Positions 52,846 to 60,079 of a stretch of DNA of 64,000 bases are shown piece after piece (position 1 is the stretch's first letter; every line of letters begins with the position of its first letter). The position numbers were made by a program, and so were the translations under genes. Origin of the DNA: Microthrixaceae bacterium (GTDB taxonomy: Bacteria > Actinomycetota > Acidimicrobiia > Acidimicrobiales > DATDAH01); NCBI GenBank assembly GCA_020637195.1, contig JACJWK010000001.1, positions 205,001-269,000 on the forward strand, given 5' to 3'. The notes below the pieces were generated by a model that searched no databases, was not told the DNA's origin, and worked only from the letters and a program-made list of their open reading frames with translations.

Positions 52846-55071
52846 TCAGGCCTCGACGTTGCGCAGGGGATGGGCCGGGCGGGAGGGCTGGCCGCGGACC
52901 GCGTCGGCGTCGGGGTGGTCCTCGGGGTGCTCGAGTCCCGCCCACGCGGGCAGCACCAGCGACGAGGCGTGGGCGCCACCGCGACCGACGAGGTGCGAGA
53001 CGCCGTCCTCGGCCGGGTTGTCGAAGCACCAGAACGGCTGGTCGCGCCCGGGGGTCGAGAGGGTGAGGCGCAGGCGCGACCCCGGCCGGAACACGTGGGC
53101 CACCGGCATGAACGGGATCCGGAAGCGGAGCCAGGATCCGGGCACGAGCGCCTCACGGTCCTCGGGGGCGAACGTGTAGTCGACGCGCAGGTGGTCGGAG
53201 CGCTCCTCGTCCTCCCGGCGGTGGACGGGCCGGTGCCACCCGGACTGCACCCGCAGCTCGCGGCCGTCGGGGCGGACCTCGGTGAGGGTGGCCTGCACCG
53301 AGGTGTCGGCGCTGCCCGGGCAGAGCCACAGTTCGACGTGGCCCTGGCCCATCACCGTGACCGCCTCGGCGAGGGGCTCGGTCTCGTACGCCGCCGTGCA
53401 CTCGTCGGCGAAGCGGGTCCACTCGAGCGGCACCGACGGTTGGAGGAAGTCGTCGAAGTGGTCGGTGAGGGCGTAGGACTCGTCGCCCGCGTCGGGGTCG
53501 TCCCGGTAGCGGTCGGCGCCCTCGGTCGCCGGGGGCTCGGTGGCCAGCGCCGCGCCCGGCGCGAGCCACCAGCGGGTGGGGACGACGTCGGGGGGCGGGA
53601 AGGCGCCCAGCTGCACCTCGTAGCGGTGGCCGGGGGCGCCGGGGACGTCGGCGACGGTGCCGCTCTCGAACAGCACCCGCACGGGGGGCTCGGCCTGGTA
53701 GCGGGCGAGCGCGGTGGGGAAGTCGTCGACGAGGTGAGCGAACCGGTCGGCCTCGAGCGTGGCCGTGTAGCCGAAGTGCTCGGCGAAGGCCGCGGGGGCG
53801 ACGGCCCGGACGAGGTCCGGCACCACCGGCACCCGGCGGGCGACGTGGAAGCTGAGGAACTCGAACCAGCGCGTGGCCATCATCGGGCTGAAGCCGTCCG
53901 GGTGGTGGCCGTTGAAGAGGGTGAACACGACGTGGGGGGCCGCCTGGAAGCGCTCGAGCATCATGGCGAAGCGGCTTCCCGTCTGCTCGTCCTGCCACGA
54001 GCCCGACAGGTACACGGGCACGCGGATGCGGTGGACCAGGTCGGCGACGCGTCGGGCGCCGAGGGCCGGGCGGAAGTCCTGGAGGGCGCGTCCGAACCGT
54101 TCGAAGTCGAGGGTGAGCGACCGGATCGCCTGGTTGGCGGCCGCCACCTCGTCGCCGGCGTCGATGCGGGCCTGGTCCCACGCCATGCCGCCGACCTTGG
54201 TCTCGGCGTCGCGCTGGGCCAGCCAGGCGCGGGTGAAGCCGGAGTTGTAGGTGCCGCCGGGCCACTGCTGGCGCCAGAGGTCGTCGATGACCGACAACGG
54301 CGTGATCGCGGCGAGGCTCGGCGGGGCGGTGGCGGCGACGAAGAGCTGCGAGATGCCCGGGTAGCTGAGGCCGACCATGCCGGGCCTGCCGTGCAGGACC
54401 CACGGCTGGCGCGCCACCGTCTCGACGACGTCGTACCCGTCGGCCGCCTGCGCGGGGCTGAACACGTCGAACACGCCGCCCGAGCAACCGGTGCCGCGCA
54501 TGTTGACCCCGACGGTGGCGAAGCCGAGCAGGTTGGCCAGGAGCTGGCCGGGCGAGGCGACGGCCGGGTTGGAGGGCCCGTAGCCCGAGTACTCGACGAC
54601 CGTCGGCCAGGGCGGCGGGCCGTACAGGCCCTCGTCGGGGAATCGCACCATCGCCGACAGAAGCGTGCCGTCGCGGGTGCGGAGGTAGCCGAACCCGGCG
54701 TCGAGCACCTGGTCGTACTCGCCCGGGTCGGGCACGTCCTCGACGGCGAGGACCCGCACCGGGCCGTGGACCCGCGGCGGCGCACCGGAGGAGTGGTCGT
54801 GCACCACGTACTCGCCGGGGGCCAGCGTCTCGCCGCTGCCCACGATCTCGACGAGGTCCTCGAGGTCGGTCACCACCCGCGGCGACTCCGGCACGAACGA
54901 CACGTGGGCATGGCCCTTCGCGTCGGCGACGACGGTCACGACCGATCGCCCGGCGGCCTCGCGCACCTCGAGGTGGGCGCCGGGTCGGGCCCCGGTGACG
55001 GTCAGCGTCTCGACCCCCGCCTGGAGGGTGAGGGTCGTCGGGGCGTGGTCGTCGGGCACGGCGGTGATCAT
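52846..55071 (-). CDS. CocE/NonD family hydrolase (X-Pro dipeptidyl-peptidase S15)
   Basis: This 741-residue serine hydrolase has an alpha/beta domain with the nucleophile in GMVGLSYPGISQLFVAA (G-x-S-x-x-G, about residue 253), the acid in YLSGSWQDEQTG (about 385) and the base in FNGHHPDGFSP (about 415). A jelly-roll C-terminal domain (about 560-741), FRPGSRLRLTLSTPGRDQPFW, is typical of CocE and PepX. Substrates range from cocaine-like esters to X-Pro peptides. The first ~110 residues (a beta-rich domain) are extra. There is no signal peptide, so it is cytoplasmic. Confidence 0.88.
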   Translation of the reverse strand: MITAVPDDHAPTTLTLQAGVETLTVTGARPGAHLEVREAAGRSVVTVVADAKGHAHVSFVPESPRVVTDLEDLVEIVGSGETLAPGEYVVHDHSSGAPPRVHGPVRVLAVEDVPDPGEYDQVLDAGFGYLRTRDGTLLSAMVRFPDEGLYGPPPWPTVVEYSGYGPSNPAVASPGQLLANLLGFATVGVNMRGTGCSGGVFDVFSPAQAADGYDVVETVARQPWVLHGRPGMVGLSYPGISQLFVAATAPPSLAAITPLSVIDDLWRQQWPGGTYNSGFTRAWLAQRDAETKVGGMAWDQARIDAGDEVAAANQAIRSLTLDFERFGRALQDFRPALGARRVADLVHRIRVPVYLSGSWQDEQTGSRFAMMLERFQAAPHVVFTLFNGHHPDGFSPMMATRWFEFLSFHVARRVPVVPDLVRAVAPAAFAEHFGYTATLEADRFAHLVDDFPTALARYQAEPPVRVLFESGTVADVPGAPGHRYEVQLGAFPPPDVVPTRWWLAPGAALATEPPATEGADRYRDDPDAGDESYALTDHFDDFLQPSVPLEWTRFADECTAAYETEPLAEAVTVMGQGHVELWLCPGSADTSVQATLTEVRPDGRELRVQSGWHRPVHRREDEERSDHLRVDYTFAPEDREALVPGSWLRFRIPFMPVAHVFRPGSRLRLTLSTPGRDQPFWCFDNPAEDGVSHLVGRGGAHASSLVLPAWAGLEHPEDHPDADAVRGQPSRPAHPLRNVEA

Positions 55072-55129
55072 CGCGCGTCGGGGGTGCGTCGCACGCCGGA
55101 CCCGCCTGCTCCTCCGGCTTCGAGGCCAC

Positions 55130-55135
55130 TAGGGT
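55130..55135 (+). promoter_or_regulatory. -10 box TAGGGT of the sulfatase gene
   Basis: TAGGGT ends nine bases before the GTG at 55145. Confidence 0.4.
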
Positions 55136-55144
55136 CCACGGGCC

Positions 55145-56671
55145 GTGCGCCTCCCCTCTCGCGTCGTGGCGGTCGCCGCCCTCGTTGCCGCCCTGGCGGC
55201 GCTCGCGGCCTGCGGCGGCGACGTCGCGCCCGAGCGCAGCGCCGCCACCGTTCCCCAGGTCGACGCCGACGCGCCCAACATCGTCGTGATCATGACCGAC
55301 GACCAGACGCTCGAGAGCATGCGGGTGATGCCGCGCACCCAGGCGGCGATCGTCGACCAGGGCACGACGTTCTCCGACTTCGTCACCAGCTTCCCGATGT
55401 GCTGCCCGTCGCGGGCCACCTACCTGACGGGCCAGTACGCCACCAACCACGGGATCGTGGACAACGTCGCCCCCGGCGGCGGGTACTACATGCTCGACAA
55501 CCGCAACACGCTGCCGGTGTGGCTCGAGCGGGCCGGCTACACCACGAGCTTCGTGGGCCACTACCTCTACCGGTACGGCTCGCGGGACGCGCTGGAGATC
55601 CCGCCGGGCTGGGACCGGTGGTTCTCCACGATCGACCCGAGCACGTTCCACTACTTCGACTACACGGTGAACGACAACGGCGAGCTCCGGGACTTCGGCA
55701 CCGCGCCCGAGGACTACCAGACCGACGTGATGGCCGACCGCGCGGTGGAGGAGCTCGCCGCGCTCGCCGCGGCCGACGAGCCGTTCTTCTTCAACTTCTG
55801 GACCCTCGCTCCCCACGTCGCCGAGCCGGTCCACACCGGCGACGCGCCCGACCTCCAGGCGGTCCCCGCGCCGCGTCACCGCGACCGGTTCCGCGAGGAG
55901 TGGTGGACCAGCGAGCAGGCGCCCTCGTTCGACGAGGAGGACGTCAGCGACAAGCCCATCTCCGTGCAGCTCAACAGCCGCATGCTCCCCGTGACCCAGA
56001 TCGCGGCGCAGGCCCACTACCAGCGGGCGCTCGAGTCGCTGCTGGCCGTGGACGAGGCGGTCGAGCGCATGGTGGACACGCTCGAGCAGGCGGGCGTCCT
56101 CGACGACACGGTGATCGTGTACACCTCCGACAACGGCTTCCTCCAGGGCGAGCACCGGTTCCGGGACGCCAAGACCCTGCCGTACGAAGAGGCCATCCAC
56201 GTCCCGCTGGTCGTGCGGGGGCCCGGGTTCCCGGCGGGGGCCACCGCGCCGCAGCTCACCGCCAACATCGACCTCGCTCCCACGGTGCTGGACCTCGCGG
56301 GCGTCGAGGGAAGTCGCGTGCTCGACGGCGAGTCCCTGCTCCCGCTCGCGGGCGAGCCGTCCCCCCCGCCCGACGACCGGGCGATCTACCTCCAGAACGG
56401 CCCCGGCGGGCACGAGGCCGGTACCGAGACGAGCGCGCTCGGGGCGGTGCCGCACTGGGACGGCGTGCGGGTGCCGGGCTACACCTACGTCGAGTACGAC
56501 CGCGGTGGCCGGGAGCTCTACGACCTCGCCGCCGACCCGTGGCAGCTCGAGAACCGGGCCGGCGACCCGGCGTTCGCCCCCCTCGAGCGCCACCTGGCCG
56601 ACCTCCTCGAGCAGCTTCGCAACTGCGCCGGCGACGAGTGCCGGGAGCCCCGCTTCTCGCCGCCGGGTTAG
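55145..56671 (+). CDS. Sulfatase family lipoprotein
   Basis: This 508-residue protein has a lipoprotein signal peptide (LAALAAC, Cys about residue 23). NIVVIMTDDQTLESM holds two metal-ligand Asp. FPMCCPSRATYLTGQYATNHG contains C-x-P-S-R, the site where Cys is turned into formylglycine in active sulfatases. YTSDNGFLQGEHRF and TANIDLAPTVLDLAGV complete the fold. It should cleave sulfate or phosphate esters outside the cell. Its maturation enzyme is not nearby. GTG start. The TAG stop is the first half of the next -10 box. Confidence 0.9.
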   Translation: MRLPSRVVAVAALVAALAALAACGGDVAPERSAATVPQVDADAPNIVVIMTDDQTLESMRVMPRTQAAIVDQGTTFSDFVTSFPMCCPSRATYLTGQYATNHGIVDNVAPGGGYYMLDNRNTLPVWLERAGYTTSFVGHYLYRYGSRDALEIPPGWDRWFSTIDPSTFHYFDYTVNDNGELRDFGTAPEDYQTDVMADRAVEELAALAAADEPFFFNFWTLAPHVAEPVHTGDAPDLQAVPAPRHRDRFREEWWTSEQAPSFDEEDVSDKPISVQLNSRMLPVTQIAAQAHYQRALESLLAVDEAVERMVDTLEQAGVLDDTVIVYTSDNGFLQGEHRFRDAKTLPYEEAIHVPLVVRGPGFPAGATAPQLTANIDLAPTVLDLAGVEGSRVLDGESLLPLAGEPSPPPDDRAIYLQNGPGGHEAGTETSALGAVPHWDGVRVPGYTYVEYDRGGRELYDLAADPWQLENRAGDPAFAPLERHLADLLEQLRNCAGDECREPRFSPPG

Positions 56672-56674
56672 CGT
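56669..56674 (+). promoter_or_regulatory. -10 box TAGCGT overlapping the sulfatase stop codon
   Basis: The TAG stop (56669-56671) begins TAGCGT, which ends seven bases before the SRAP ATG at 56682. Confidence 0.55.
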
Positions 56675-56681
56675 TGGTGCG

Positions 56682-57410
56682 ATGTGCGGCCGGTTCGTCT
56701 CCGCGACGCCACCCGACCAGATCGCGCAGTACTTCGGGGTCGAGGAGACCGCGGAGGCGGTCCTCGAGCCGAACTGGAACGTGGCTCCCACCACCGACGT
56801 GTACACGGTGCTCGAGTCCGGGGGCGTGCGCCGGCTCGAGCCGGTCCACTGGGGGCTGGTGCCGTTCTGGGCCAAGGACCTCAAGGTCGGCAACCGGATG
56901 ATCAACGCCCGGATGGAGACGCTCGCCGAGAAGAGCGCCTACCGTCGGCCGTTCGAGAAGCGGCGCTGCATCGTCCCCGTCGACGGCTTCTACGAGTGGC
57001 ACAAGCGTCCGGGCCAGAAGCACAAGCAGCCGTACTACATCGAGCGGGTCGACGGGGAGCCCATGGCCTTCGCCGGCCTGTGGGAGATCTGGCGGGGCCC
57101 CGACCGTGAGGGGCCGGCCTTCCCGAGCGTCACGATCATCACCGGCCCGGCCAACGAGAAGATGGCGGCGATCCACGACCGCATGCCGATCCTGTTGCCG
57201 CCGGACCGGTGGGATCCCTGGCTCGACCGCGACGTCCACGACCTCGACCTGCTCGGGTCGTTCCTCGTCCCCGCGCCGTCCGAGCTGATCACGCTGCGAC
57301 CGGTGAGCACCGAGGTGAACAACGTGCGCAACCGGGGCCCTCACCTGGTCGACGAGGTCCCGCTCGACGGCGCCGACGAGGACGAGACCGCCGGCGACGA
57401 CGCTCCGTGA
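56682..57410 (+). CDS. SRAP domain protein (HMCES/YedK family)
   Basis: This 242-residue protein covers abasic sites in single-stranded DNA by a covalent thiazolidine link. The catalytic Cys2 in MCGRFVSATPP requires the start Met to be removed. NARMETLAEKSAYRRPF (Asn and Arg), FYEWHKR (Glu) and ITGPANEKMAAIHDRMPILL (His) are the other conserved parts. It matches the E. coli YedK layout. It overlaps the DUF2079 gene by four bases (GTGA). Confidence 0.94.
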   Translation: MCGRFVSATPPDQIAQYFGVEETAEAVLEPNWNVAPTTDVYTVLESGGVRRLEPVHWGLVPFWAKDLKVGNRMINARMETLAEKSAYRRPFEKRRCIVPVDGFYEWHKRPGQKHKQPYYIERVDGEPMAFAGLWEIWRGPDREGPAFPSVTIITGPANEKMAAIHDRMPILLPPDRWDPWLDRDVHDLDLLGSFLVPAPSELITLRPVSTEVNNVRNRGPHLVDEVPLDGADEDETAGDDAP

Positions 57411-58918
57411 CGTCGGCGCGGGTGGCGGCGCGGCCGCCGTCGCGGTCGGCCGCCCTGCACAAGCGCCTGGACCACCTCGCCCTGCGGTGGCAGGCCCGGT
57501 TGGAGTCCGACTCGGCCGACCGCATCGTGCCGTGGGTCACGGCGCTGGTCCTGTTCCTCGTGCTCGGCGCCCTGGCCCTCGGACGGGCGCGCTCGTTGGA
57601 GGCAGGGACCGACCTCGCGGCGTACCTCCAGGGAACCTGGTTGATCAACCACGGCGACCCGCCGTTCGTCTCGCTGACGGGGGACCACCTGCTGGCCGAA
57701 CAGGCCGGCTTCGTCTTCTACCCGCTGGCCTGGCTCACGCGGGTGGTGCCGGCGGTCCCCGCCCTGCTGCTCACCCAGGCCGCCGCCCTGTCGGTGGCCA
57801 CGGTCCCGCTCTGGCACTTCGCCCGACGGGTGGCCCGGCTGCGCGGTGGGGCCGCGCTCACCGTCCTGATCGCGTACGCCCTGTACCCCGCGCTGCACAA
57901 CATCAACCAGGCCGACGTGCACCTGGCCACCCTGGCCCTGCCCCTGCTGCTCGCCGCCGCGCTCTTCGGGCTCACCGACCGGTGGCGCCCGTACGCCGTG
58001 TGCGTGGTGCTCGTCGTGTTGTGCCGCGCCGACTACGCCCTCGTCGTCGCGGGCCTCGGCGGGCTCCTGGCGCTCGAGGGTCGGCGCCGCGCTGGAGCGC
58101 TGAGCGCCGCCTTCGGCGTGGGCTGGGCGCTCCTGGCCCTGTTCGTGGTGCAGCCGTACTACGCGCGGGGCGCGTTCGTGCACGAGTCCGCGTTCGCGGC
58201 CTACGGGTCGTCGCCGCTCGGGGTGGTGGGCGGCATGGCGACCCACCCGTTCACGGTGCTCGGCGACCTGACCGCCGAGGGCAACTTCGCGATCCTCGTG
58301 CTCCTGCTCGCCCCGGTGCTCTTCCTGCCCGTCCTCGCGCCGCGCTACCTCCTGCCGGTGCTCCCGCTCCAGGCGCTCTACCTGATCGCCAACTCCAGCG
58401 CCGCGCGCGACCCTCGCGTCGAGCAGAACGTCGCCATCACGGCGTTCGTGTTCCTCGCCACCACGATGGCCCTGAGTCGCATCGGCACGCGCACCATCGA
58501 CCGCGTGCGGGTGGACCGACGGGTGCTCGGCGCGCTCCTGCTCGCCGCCACCGTGTTCTTCGTCCGGGACTCGGCCACGTCGCCCTACCGGGCGCCGTGG
58601 CAGCTCGGGGGGCGAGACGCCACCGACGAGGCCCGGCTCGAGGCCGTCGACCGCGTCGAGGCCGGCGACGCCGTGCGCGCCTCGCCGGCGTTGCTGCCCC
58701 TCCTCGCGGAACGGCCCGAGCTCTTCCCCCTCGACGCGGGATCGCACCCCCACGTGCGTCGGGCCAGCGCCGACGACGTCGACGTCGTGATCCTCGACGA
58801 GGAGGCGGCCACCGAGTGGGACGACGACGACCTGCGCTCGTTCCACGACGGCATGGTGGCCCTCGGCTTCCGGCGGGTCTTCACCTCGGAGGGCATCCAG
58901 GTGTACCGCCGCGGGTAG
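57407..58918 (+). CDS. DUF2079 membrane protein
   Basis: This 503-residue protein has about ten membrane helices and the DUF2079 layout: ARSLEAGTDLAAYLQGTWLINHGDPPF (an Asp in the first loop, as in GT-C enzymes), FVFYPLAWLTRVVP, ALYPALHNINQADVHLATLALPLLLAA and a soluble C-terminal domain (about 400-503). The family is thought to be GT-C-like glycosyltransferases using polyprenyl sugars, but this is not shown. GTG start, translationally coupled to the SRAP gene by GTGA. Confidence 0.8.
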   Translation: MTSARVAARPPSRSAALHKRLDHLALRWQARLESDSADRIVPWVTALVLFLVLGALALGRARSLEAGTDLAAYLQGTWLINHGDPPFVSLTGDHLLAEQAGFVFYPLAWLTRVVPAVPALLLTQAAALSVATVPLWHFARRVARLRGGAALTVLIAYALYPALHNINQADVHLATLALPLLLAAALFGLTDRWRPYAVCVVLVVLCRADYALVVAGLGGLLALEGRRRAGALSAAFGVGWALLALFVVQPYYARGAFVHESAFAAYGSSPLGVVGGMATHPFTVLGDLTAEGNFAILVLLLAPVLFLPVLAPRYLLPVLPLQALYLIANSSAARDPRVEQNVAITAFVFLATTMALSRIGTRTIDRVRVDRRVLGALLLAATVFFVRDSATSPYRAPWQLGGRDATDEARLEAVDRVEAGDAVRASPALLPLLAERPELFPLDAGSHPHVRRASADDVDVVILDEEAATEWDDDDLRSFHDGMVALGFRRVFTSEGIQVYRRG

Positions 58919-58939
58919 CAAGGCCGGATGCCCGAGCGA

Positions 58940-59365
58940 TCAGTCGCCCGCCACCTCGGCGTGGCCGGCCGCCCGCAGGGCGTCGCGCAGGGTCGCCGCG
59001 GCCCGGTCCAGGTCGGCCGGGTCGGGGTCGGTGTCGGCGTTGGCGAAGTCCAGATCGTGCACCCCGCGGATGGGCACGACGTGCAGGTGGACGTGGGGGA
59101 CCTCGAGGCCCGCGATCATCAGCCCCACCTTCTCGGGGGAGAAGGCCGCCTGCTGGGCCCTGGCCACGTGCTGGGCGACGCCGGTGAGGTGCTGGACCAG
59201 CTCGGGGTCCAGGTCGACCCAGTGATCGACCTCGTCGACGGGCACCACGAGGCTGTGGCCGGGCTGGAGCGGGTTGATGGAGAGGAAGACGACGCAGCGC
59301 TCGTCCCGCCAGAGGAACCGCCCGGGCAGCTCACCCCGGATGATCCTGGTGAAGATGGTGGCCAT
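58940..59365 (-). CDS. HIT family protein
   Basis: This 141-residue enzyme hydrolyses nucleotide conjugates. The histidine triad is VPHVHLHVVPI (H-x-H-x-H, about residues 97-101). FTRIIRGELPGRFLWRDE is the usual start and LQPGHSLVVPVDEVDHW the second block. Likely substrates are AMP-lysine, AMP-NH2 or Ap4A. The ATG at 59365 has TACGAT six bases before it. Confidence 0.92.
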   Translation of the reverse strand: MATIFTRIIRGELPGRFLWRDERCVVFLSINPLQPGHSLVVPVDEVDHWVDLDPELVQHLTGVAQHVARAQQAAFSPEKVGLMIAGLEVPHVHLHVVPIRGVHDLDFANADTDPDPADLDRAAATLRDALRAAGHAEVAGD

Positions 59366-59371
59366 CGCCAG

Positions 59372-59381
59372 ATCGTAGGCT
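59372..59381. promoter_or_regulatory. Overlapping divergent -10 boxes (HIT gene and short leader ORF)
   Basis: The bottom-strand box TACGAT (59372-59377) and the top-strand box TAGGCT (59376-59381) share two bases. Each ends six bases before its start codon (ATG 59365, GTG 59388). The two promoters cannot both be occupied by polymerase at once. Confidence 0.55.
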
Positions 59382-59387
59382 GGGCCC

Positions 59388-59444
59388 GTGAGCGCAGCGG
59401 ACGGACCGGCCGGGCCCCTCGAGGGTCGCGAGGGTCGCCCGTGA
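59388..59444 (+). CDS. 18-residue leader ORF, coupled to the phosphatidyltransferase gene
   Basis: This short frame (GTG start, VSAADGPAGPLEGREGRP) is leaderless behind TAGGCT. It ends in TGA (59442-59444), which overlaps the GTG of the next gene (59441) as GTGA. Translation of the leader would deliver ribosomes to the phosphatidyltransferase start. Whether the peptide acts by itself is unknown; its sequence shows no attenuation signal such as a repeated codon. Confidence 0.5.
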   Translation: MSAADGPAGPLEGREGRP

Positions 59445-60079
59445 GCGCCGGCCCGGTGCTCGAGCCCGGCGAGGAGGAGGTGAGCGACCGGATCCTGACG
59501 GCGCCGAACCTCATCACGCTCGTGCGGCTCGCGTGCCTGCCCCTGTTCCTGTACCTGTTGTTCACCCGCGACAACCCGGCCGGGGCGGCGCTGCTGCTCG
59601 CGGCGCTCGGGGCGACGGACTGGGTCGACGGCTACGTCGCCCGCCGCTTCCACCAGGTCTCCACGGTCGGCAAGGTGCTCGACCCGGTGGCCGATCGCCT
59701 GCTCTTCTTCGTCGGCGTCGGGGCGATCGTGATCGACGGCCGGGCCCCGGCATGGTTCTCGGTCCTCGTGCTCGCGCGCGAGCTGTTCGTGTCGGTGGCG
59801 GTGCTGGTGCTGGCCGCTCTGGGGGCCAAGCGCATCGACGTCACCTGGTTCGGCAAGGCGGGAACGTTCTGCCTGATGTTCGCCTTCCCCCTGTTCCTGG
59901 CGGGAAGCGACCCGAACCTGGGCGTGGCCGACCTGGCCACCTACGCGGCCTGGGGCTTCGGCGTGCCCGGCCTCGTCCTCAGCTACTACGCCGCCGTCCT
60001 GTACGTGCCGCTCGGCCTCAAGGCCCTGCGGGACGGGCGCGCCGCCCGGCGCGCCGGGCTCGTCGAGGAGGCTTCGTGA
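59441..60079 (+). CDS. CDP-alcohol phosphatidyltransferase family protein
   Basis: This 212-residue membrane enzyme has the CDP-alcohol motif D-G-x2-A-R-x8-G-x3-D-x3-D in ATDWVDGYVARRFHQVSTVGKVLDPVADR (about 63-91). LTAPNLITLVRLACLPLFLYLL is the typical start of PgsA-like enzymes, and about five membrane helices follow. It joins glycerol phosphate, inositol phosphate or another alcohol to CDP-diacylglycerol; PgsA is the best guess. The start is GTG 59441, coupled to the leader ORF; GTG 59480 is an alternative, but its SD is too close. It overlaps the next gene as GTGA. Confidence 0.85.
   Translation: MSAGPVLEPGEEEVSDRILTAPNLITLVRLACLPLFLYLLFTRDNPAGAALLLAALGATDWVDGYVARRFHQVSTVGKVLDPVADRLLFFVGVGAIVIDGRAPAWFSVLVLARELFVSVAVLVLAALGAKRIDVTWFGKAGTFCLMFAFPLFLAGSDPNLGVADLATYAAWGFGVPGLVLSYYAAVLYVPLGLKALRDGRAARRAGLVEEAS

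Noticed and set aside
53153..56905. 1250-codon minus-strand frame and a 1343-codon plus-strand frame (52870-56901)
   Set aside because: Both are out-of-frame shadows of the CocE-type hydrolase, sulfatase and SRAP genes, made of Arg/Gly/Pro-rich or repetitive residues.
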